This document shows positions 43,408 through 47,614 of a stretch of DNA of 47,614 nucleotides, piece by piece. Source of the stretch: DAOUEX01 sp034430235 (lineage in GTDB: Bacteria; Chloroflexota; Anaerolineae; UBA2200). The notes under the pieces were generated by a model. That model made no database searches, was not told the origin of the DNA, and worked only from the letters and a program-made list of their open reading frames with translations. Both the position numbers and the translations under genes were made by a program. Where the stretch lies: positions 1-47,614 of the forward strand of contig CAYZGO010000024.1 in assembly GCA_964478075.1 (NCBI GenBank), written 5' to 3'. Every line of letters starts with the position of its first letter. Position 1 is the first letter of the stretch.

Positions 43408-44505
43408 TTGAGAATAGCCATCGTCTGCTCGTGGCTAAATCAATATGGGGGAGCCGAGAGGGTGCTCGAGGTCGTGCATGCTATGTATCCCGAGGCCCCT
43501 ATCTATACGTCTATCTTTGGACCGGAGGCTTTGCCTCCTGTCTATCGAGATTGGGACGTGCGCCCTTCCTTTCTCAACCGCTTTCCCTTGATTCATCAGC
43601 ATCATCAGTTGTTCTTGCCTTTCTATGCTTATGCTTTCGAGCAGTTCGACTTCTCCAACTACGACCTGGTTCTGAACGTAACCAGTGCCTTTGCACATGG
43701 CATCATCACCAGTCCCAAGACCTTGCACATCTGTTACTGCCTCACGCCAGCCCGCTTTCTTTGGGATTATCATACCTACGTGGCACGCGAGAGCCTTGGC
43801 CGTTTGGCGCGCCTGATTCTCCCATTGTTTCTCTACAACCTGCGGCTCTGGGACAGGTTGGCAGCCGACCGCGTGGATCACTTTCTGGCCATTTCCAAGG
43901 TTGTTCAACAGCGCATCCACAAGTTCTACCATCGTGACGCAGAGATCATCTATCCACCAATTGAGGTAGAGCGCTTTCCGCTGTCGCGGGGACATGGTGA
44001 TCACTTTCTGATCATCTCCAGGTTAGTGCCTTACAAACGCGTAGACCTGGCAGTGAAAGCGTTCAGCCAGCTTGGCCTACCGCTGCTGATCATTGGGGAA
44101 GGGCGGGATCGGCGTGCTTTGGAGGCCATGGCTGCCCCTAACGTGCGTTTTGTGGGGCGTGTCAGCGATGAGGAACTCGGGCACTATCTGACAGATTGCC
44201 GTGCCTTTGTCTTCCCTGGAGAGGAAGACTTTGGCATTGCCCCACTAGAAGCTCAGGCAGCAGGCCGACCCGTAATCGCCTATGCAGGAGGAGGGGCATT
44301 GGAAACAGTGATCGAAGGAACGACTGGCCTGTTCTTCAACGAGCCAACGCCAGAGTCGCTGGCCGAAGCAGTCCTGCGTTTTGATGACGCTCGCTTTGAC
44401 CAGACCACGATTCGTAAGCACGCCTTGCGCTTCGACCGTGCAGCATTCGAGCGCAAGTTCGCCGACTTTGTGCTGGCAAAATACGGCGAATTCTGTGCCC
44501 TATAA
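43408..44505 (+). CDS. Family 4 glycosyltransferase (GT-B)
   Basis: A 365-aa sugar transferase for polysaccharide synthesis. The N-terminal half begins RIAIVCSWLNQYGGAERV, and the C-terminal half has the GT4 region HFLIISRLVPYKRVD and the E-x7-E motif in FPGEEDFGIAPLEAQAAGRP. The start is TTG at 43408: a stop codon in frame lies three codons upstream and no ATG fits. GGAGG is present but about 15 bases ahead, so translation may be weak. It is first in the cluster. Confidence 0.9.
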   Translation: MRIAIVCSWLNQYGGAERVLEVVHAMYPEAPIYTSIFGPEALPPVYRDWDVRPSFLNRFPLIHQHHQLFLPFYAYAFEQFDFSNYDLVLNVTSAFAHGIITSPKTLHICYCLTPARFLWDYHTYVARESLGRLARLILPLFLYNLRLWDRLAADRVDHFLAISKVVQQRIHKFYHRDAEIIYPPIEVERFPLSRGHGDHFLIISRLVPYKRVDLAVKAFSQLGLPLLIIGEGRDRRALEAMAAPNVRFVGRVSDEELGHYLTDCRAFVFPGEEDFGIAPLEAQAAGRPVIAYAGGGALETVIEGTTGLFFNEPTPESLAEAVLRFDDARFDQTTIRKHALRFDRAAFERKFADFVLAKYGEFCAL

Positions 44506-44530
44506 GAGTCTGCGCAAAGGAGACCGCCCC

Positions 44531-45253
44531 ATGGAACTGCGTCAATACTGGCAGATCGTCCGTCGCAGGTTGTGGATCGTGATTAGCTTGCTGCTCATCG
44601 TGGTGGCCGCCAGTTTGCTCCTGCCTCCTACGCGCGCACCAATTTGTCAGGCCACGATGCGCTTCGTGATAGGGCTAGAGCCCGAAGCGAAGAGCGGTGA
44701 TTACTACGCTTACGACAAGTATTACACCTGGCTTACAGCGGAGTACCTGGTGGATGACGTCTCCGAACTCGTGCGCAGCAGCGCTTTTGCTCAAGCGGTG
44801 AGTGACCGGCTGGCCGGCGCAGGGCTCAATGTGCCTGCCGGGGCCATCCGTGGTTCGACACAGGCAGGACAATTGCACCGTATTCTCACAGTGAGCATCG
44901 TCTGGGGAGACGAGACTCAACTGGCCGATATAGCCAATGCCGTTGTGGCTGTCCTGCCCAGCGAGATTGCCCGGCACTTTGCCCAGGTGGGCACAAGTGG
45001 CGTATGCGCCAGTTTGATCGATCCGCCGGCCATAGGTCTGGTGGGAGCAAGCCTGCGAGAGAAGCTTGATTTACCGCTTCGTCTGCTCCTGGCGGTGATG
45101 GCAGGCGCAGCACTCACCTTTCTGCTGGATTACCTGGACGATACAGTACGCACCAGGCAAGAACTTGAGGAGAGCAGCATCAACGTGCTGGCCGAAATTC
45201 CACCCATTGGCCGTCGCGGCGGGCTCGGCCTTTTTCGGCAGCGGCTGCCTTAA
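44531..45253 (+). CDS. Wzz-type chain-length determinant protein (first copy)
   Basis: A 240-aa membrane protein with two membrane helices, about 17-34 and 190-208 (LLLAVMAGAALTFLLDYL), flanking an outside helical domain. This is the plan of polysaccharide co-polymerases that set chain length. MELRQYWQIVRRRLWI is the usual Wzz start. AAAGGAG precedes ATG 44531. The kinase half is encoded separately downstream. Confidence 0.87.
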   Translation: MELRQYWQIVRRRLWIVISLLLIVVAASLLLPPTRAPICQATMRFVIGLEPEAKSGDYYAYDKYYTWLTAEYLVDDVSELVRSSAFAQAVSDRLAGAGLNVPAGAIRGSTQAGQLHRILTVSIVWGDETQLADIANAVVAVLPSEIARHFAQVGTSGVCASLIDPPAIGLVGASLREKLDLPLRLLLAVMAGAALTFLLDYLDDTVRTRQELEESSINVLAEIPPIGRRGGLGLFRQRLP

Positions 45254-45274
45254 GGTCGACAGTGATGGCAGCGA

Positions 45275-45304
45275 TTGTGTGAACAAGCCTTGTTGTGCTA
45301 AAAT
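45275..45304 (+). promoter_or_regulatory. Possible promoter within the exopolysaccharide cluster
   Basis: TTGTGT (45275-45280), 18 bases, TAAAAT (45299-45304). It would start a transcript at about 45311 and produce a leader of roughly 245 bases ahead of the second wzz-like gene. Confidence 0.5.
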
Positions 45305-45311
45305 AGATGAG

Positions 45312-45558
45312 CTTCAATCTGCGGACCTGCGACCGTACGGAGTAGGTCGAGATTACCAAGAATTCACCCGAAGAATCGACCGGATAGCCGGGCCCCGTCA
45401 AGCGGGGTGAACGACGTGGGAGCCCGGCCTGCTGAAAAAGGAGTGCCTCCAGTTTCAGCAGAGGCAGCTCCTCGCGCAGCATCCACCCAGCGAAGCGGAG
45501 TGGGCACGCTGCCGGATAGCTGGTCTGCTTCTCTCGGATAGGTACCAGGGAGGCCCAG
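45312..45558 (+). ncRNA. Structured 5' leader, candidate riboswitch or cis-acting RNA
   Basis: Four consecutive stem-loops can be drawn: GACCT/AGGTC (45324-45328, 45344-45348), GCCGGGC/GCCCGGC (45387-45393, 45422-45428, with an inner C/G stem), CTGCTGAAA/TTTCAGCAG (45429-45437, 45453-45461) and GGCAGC/GCTGCC (45463-45468, 45508-45513). The nine bases CCGGATAGC occur twice (45380-45388 and 45512-45520). The GTG of the next gene follows a GGGAGG site at its end. I could not match it to a known riboswitch class. Confidence 0.5.
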
Positions 45559-46263
45559 GTGGACCTGAGAGACTACCTTAGTGTTCTGGTCAAGCGCGGC
45601 TGGATTATAGTACTCCTCGCTGTGATCACGGCGAGCAGCGCTTTCGTGTTCAGCAGGCTGCAGACCGTTGTGTATCGCTCCAGCATCCAGTTGAACGTCA
45701 TTCCTGGACGCCTTGACTGGGGGCTACAACAGACAATCAAGAACTTGATGCGCAACTACAGCGGCCAGATCAAGTCACGCAGCATGGCTCAGGCGATCAT
45801 CAACCGTCAGCAACTCGACCTATCGGTTGACGATGTGCTGGACGAGATAACAGTGAGCCCTATTGAGGAAGATTTCCTGATGCAGATTGACGTGGATGAC
45901 ATAGATGCCCAACGTGCCCAATTGATCGCTCAGACCGCCGCTGAAGTGTTCGTCGAGAACATCAGAGTGAAAATGCTGGAGCAGGATAAACAGGACCGCG
46001 TGGACGTCACCATCCGAGATGACGCCACGCCAGGGCGGGTATTCTGGCCCAAGACCACGCTGCTCGTTCTGGCAGGAGGGCTCTTTGGGTTGCTCGCTGG
46101 CGCACTGGTAGTGTTTGGGCTGGAATGGCTGGCAGCGGACATAATCCGGGATAGCCAGGACGTCGAGCGGCATGCTGGCCTAACCGTGCTGGGCTCTATA
46201 CCGGTCATCGCCACGAGCAAAAGCCAGAAAAGCAAAGCAGTCCACCAGGCCGGAAACTCGTAG
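45559..46263 (+). CDS. Wzz-type chain-length determinant protein (second copy)
   Basis: A 234-aa protein with the same two-helix plan (helices about 15-32 and 172-192), a soluble middle domain and a cytoplasmic tail. It begins DLRDYLSVLVKRGW. GTG 45559 follows GGGAGG by six bases. With the first copy and the CpsD-like kinase it may form a split Wzc-like complex. Confidence 0.85.
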   Translation: MDLRDYLSVLVKRGWIIVLLAVITASSAFVFSRLQTVVYRSSIQLNVIPGRLDWGLQQTIKNLMRNYSGQIKSRSMAQAIINRQQLDLSVDDVLDEITVSPIEEDFLMQIDVDDIDAQRAQLIAQTAAEVFVENIRVKMLEQDKQDRVDVTIRDDATPGRVFWPKTTLLVLAGGLFGLLAGALVVFGLEWLAADIIRDSQDVERHAGLTVLGSIPVIATSKSQKSKAVHQAGNS

Positions 46264-46267
46264 TAGA

Positions 46268-46289
46268 GCCAAGGATTGAAATCCCTGGC
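46268..46289. other. Short hairpin between the second wzz gene and the kinase gene
   Basis: The arms GCCAAGGATT and AATCCCTGGC pair with one mismatch, in the 125-base gap. No U-run follows. It may be a processing or attenuation signal. The rest of the gap also holds a TGCCTGC/GCAGGCA dyad near 46318-46340. Confidence 0.4.
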
Positions 46290-46388
46290 CAAAGTTGACA
46301 AGCAGCGGCCTCACCTGTGCCTGCGTTCGGGTGCAGGCATTCGGCGGCTATGCTTTTTCACACTCTCTAGACAGGGAGGGCAATTGAC

Positions 46389-47093
46389 ATGACTGAGAAT
46401 CGAACCGCAGCGCCAAGTGATTTACTCGTCACCATCTCCAGTCCTCGCTCGCCGATTAGTGAGGCCTATCGTACCCTGCGCACCAACCTGCAATTCGTCA
46501 GCCTGGACAGGCCTTTGCAAACCTTGCTGGTCACCTCACCAGGCCCCGAGGAAGGCAAGTCCACCATGCTGGCCAACCTGGCCGTAACCATCGCCCAGGG
46601 CGAGAGGAAGGTGATCCTGGTGGACTGTGACCTGCGACGGCCCAGTCTGCACAAGCTATTCGGCCTCAAGCACAAGAAGGGCCTGACGACGATGGTGGTG
46701 GACGACAAGGCGATGAGCGACCCACCGCTGCAGGAGACCGGCGTGCCTGGCTTGCAGTTGCTGGCCAGTGGCCCCTTGCCACCTGGCCCATCTGATCTGT
46801 TGGGCTCGCGACGCATGGATCGTGTGCTCGTGGCGCTGAAAGAGCGCGCCGATATTGTGCTTCTCGACGCCCCGCCAGTAGTGGCCGTGAGCGATGCCGC
46901 CATACTGGCCACCAAGGTGGACGGTGTGCTGCTTGTCGTCAGCGCAGGCCGAACCAAGCGTGACAGCGTGCAGGCGGCCAAGGTCAAGCTGGAAAAAGTC
47001 AACGCCAATGTGGTCGGGGCCGTGCTCACTAACGTGCCCCTGGACACCAGTTTGCAGCGCTACTACTACACCCGAGAAGAGGAAGAGGAATGA
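46389..47093 (+). CDS. CpsD/CapB-type bacterial tyrosine kinase
   Basis: A 234-aa cytoplasmic BY-kinase. It has Walker A GPEEGKST (52-59), Walker A' VILVDCDLRRP (about 80) and Walker B IVLLDAPP. The C-terminus carries a short tyrosine cluster followed by acidic residues (RYYYTREEEEE), where autophosphorylation regulates polymer export. GGGAGGG lies nine bases before ATG 46389. It works with a separate Wzz-like activator, as in Gram-positive capsule systems. Confidence 0.93.
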   Translation: MTENRTAAPSDLLVTISSPRSPISEAYRTLRTNLQFVSLDRPLQTLLVTSPGPEEGKSTMLANLAVTIAQGERKVILVDCDLRRPSLHKLFGLKHKKGLTTMVVDDKAMSDPPLQETGVPGLQLLASGPLPPGPSDLLGSRRMDRVLVALKERADIVLLDAPPVVAVSDAAILATKVDGVLLVVSAGRTKRDSVQAAKVKLEKVNANVVGAVLTNVPLDTSLQRYYYTREEEEE

Positions 47094-47614
47094 AAGGCCT
47101 GATTCTGAGCGGAGGTAAAGGCACCCGCCTGTATCCCCTCACTTACACTTGTGCCAAGCAGTTGGTGCCGGTGGCCAACAAACCTGTTTTGTTCCGCGTG
47201 GTCGAAGCGATCAAGGAAGCCGGCATCACCGACATTGGAGTCGTGGTGGGCGATACCGGCGCAGAGATTAGAGATGCCGTAGGCAATGGCTCGCGCTGGG
47301 CTGTAGATATTACCTACATTGAACAAGAGGCTCCACTTGGCCTGGCTGACGCAGTGAGGATTGCACAGGGTTTCATTGGCGAAGAGCGCTTCGTGATGTT
47401 CCTGGGTGACAATGTCATCCAGAGCGGCATCTCTGCCTTGGTCAGACAGTTCGAAGAATCTGAGTACAATTGTCAGATTGTGCTGAGGCGCGTGACAAAC
47501 CCACAGCAGTATGGAGTGGCTGTACTGGAGGATGGACGCGTCGTTCGCCTGGTCGAAAAGCCGCGCAAACCCCCGAGTGACCTGGCATTGGTCGGCATCT
47601 ATATGTTCGACCAC
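47090..47614 (+). CDS. rmlA: Glucose-1-phosphate thymidylyltransferase-like nucleotidyltransferase (cut by window end)
   Basis: The first 175 residues are present. The signature LSGGKGTRLYPLT and the lysine motif of sugar-phosphate nucleotidyltransferases (KQLVPVANKPV) are present, as are FLGDN and VEKP. It fits the long-form dTDP-glucose synthase group, which makes dTDP-glucose for deoxysugars such as rhamnose. ATG 47090 overlaps the kinase stop (ATGA) and has a purine-rich GAGGAAGAGG ahead. Confidence 0.88.
   Translation, partial: MKGLILSGGKGTRLYPLTYTCAKQLVPVANKPVLFRVVEAIKEAGITDIGVVVGDTGAEIRDAVGNGSRWAVDITYIEQEAPLGLADAVRIAQGFIGEERFVMFLGDNVIQSGISALVRQFEESEYNCQIVLRRVTNPQQYGVAVLEDGRVVRLVEKPRKPPSDLALVGIYMFDH

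Noticed and set aside
43395..43937. GTG-started frame overlapping the glycosyltransferase start
   Set aside because: It has a better-spaced ribosome site, but the translation is not protein-like and the glycosyltransferase frame has all family motifs.
45312..45558. c-di-GMP riboswitch or RNase P RNA
   Set aside because: The conserved bases of these classes could not be found, so only an unknown structured leader is claimed.

Overview
The window looks like a scaffold piece from an uncultured bacterium, most likely a member of the Chloroflexota (Anaerolineae-like). The taxonomic call is inference. It rests on a secreted propeller protein ending in a Pro/Thr-rich linker and a YVVYLP-type C-terminal tail, a Chloroflexota-style tad pilus locus, a GldF-GldG fusion next to a DUF4340 protein, and large NACHT/HEAT proteins. 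A run of 10 N at 2469-2478 is a scaffold gap inside a gene, so the assembly is a draft. Most housekeeping operons have good sigma-70-type promoters.

Layout: 283-5100 (minus) is an ABC export or gliding-type operon: ATPase, GldF/GldG fusion, DUF4340 protein. 5101-11680 is a scrambled zone. It holds two copies of a 746-bp segment, an older second duplication, a broken tRNA-Gly copy, two tyrosine-recombinase C-terminal scraps, an intact msrB-msrA lipoprotein gene and an intact radical SAM HemW-like gene. 11684-20173 (plus) is a defence island: a PD-(D/E)XK protein, type III restriction-modification Mod and Res, a small protein with an RX4H motif, and a second PD-(D/E)XK protein. It ends at an intact tRNA-Gly(CCC). 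The broken tRNA-Gly at the far end of the scrambled zone suggests the whole 15-kb stretch arrived by integration at that tRNA.

20668-30965 (minus) is a secreted beta-propeller protein followed (upstream in transcription) by a tad pilus operon: TadZ/CpaE, CpaB, TadA, TadB, TadC, two Flp pilins, prepilin peptidase and three TadE-like pseudopilins. A strong promoter drives it. A 338-bp non-coding element with terminal inverted repeats and a perfect 7-bp target duplication sits directly upstream of that promoter.

31723-37790 (plus) is a two-gene operon that I consider the most unusual system here. The first gene encodes a very large protein with a NACHT NTPase, a long HEAT-repeat array, a CARDB-like domain and a second P-loop ATPase. 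The second, overlapping by 4 bases, encodes a related ATPase fused to an OmpR-type winged-helix DNA-binding domain. It looks like a STAND-type sensor coupled to a transcription factor.

37849-43331 is housekeeping: a HAD phosphatase, diverging from nnr (NAD(P)HX repair), DUF951, an MFS transporter and mnmE. 43408-47614 is an exopolysaccharide cluster running off the end of the window: a family-4 glycosyltransferase, two Wzz-type chain-length proteins separated by a strongly structured 245-nt leader, a CpsD-like tyrosine kinase and an RmlA-like nucleotidyltransferase. No CRISPR array or rRNA gene was seen.
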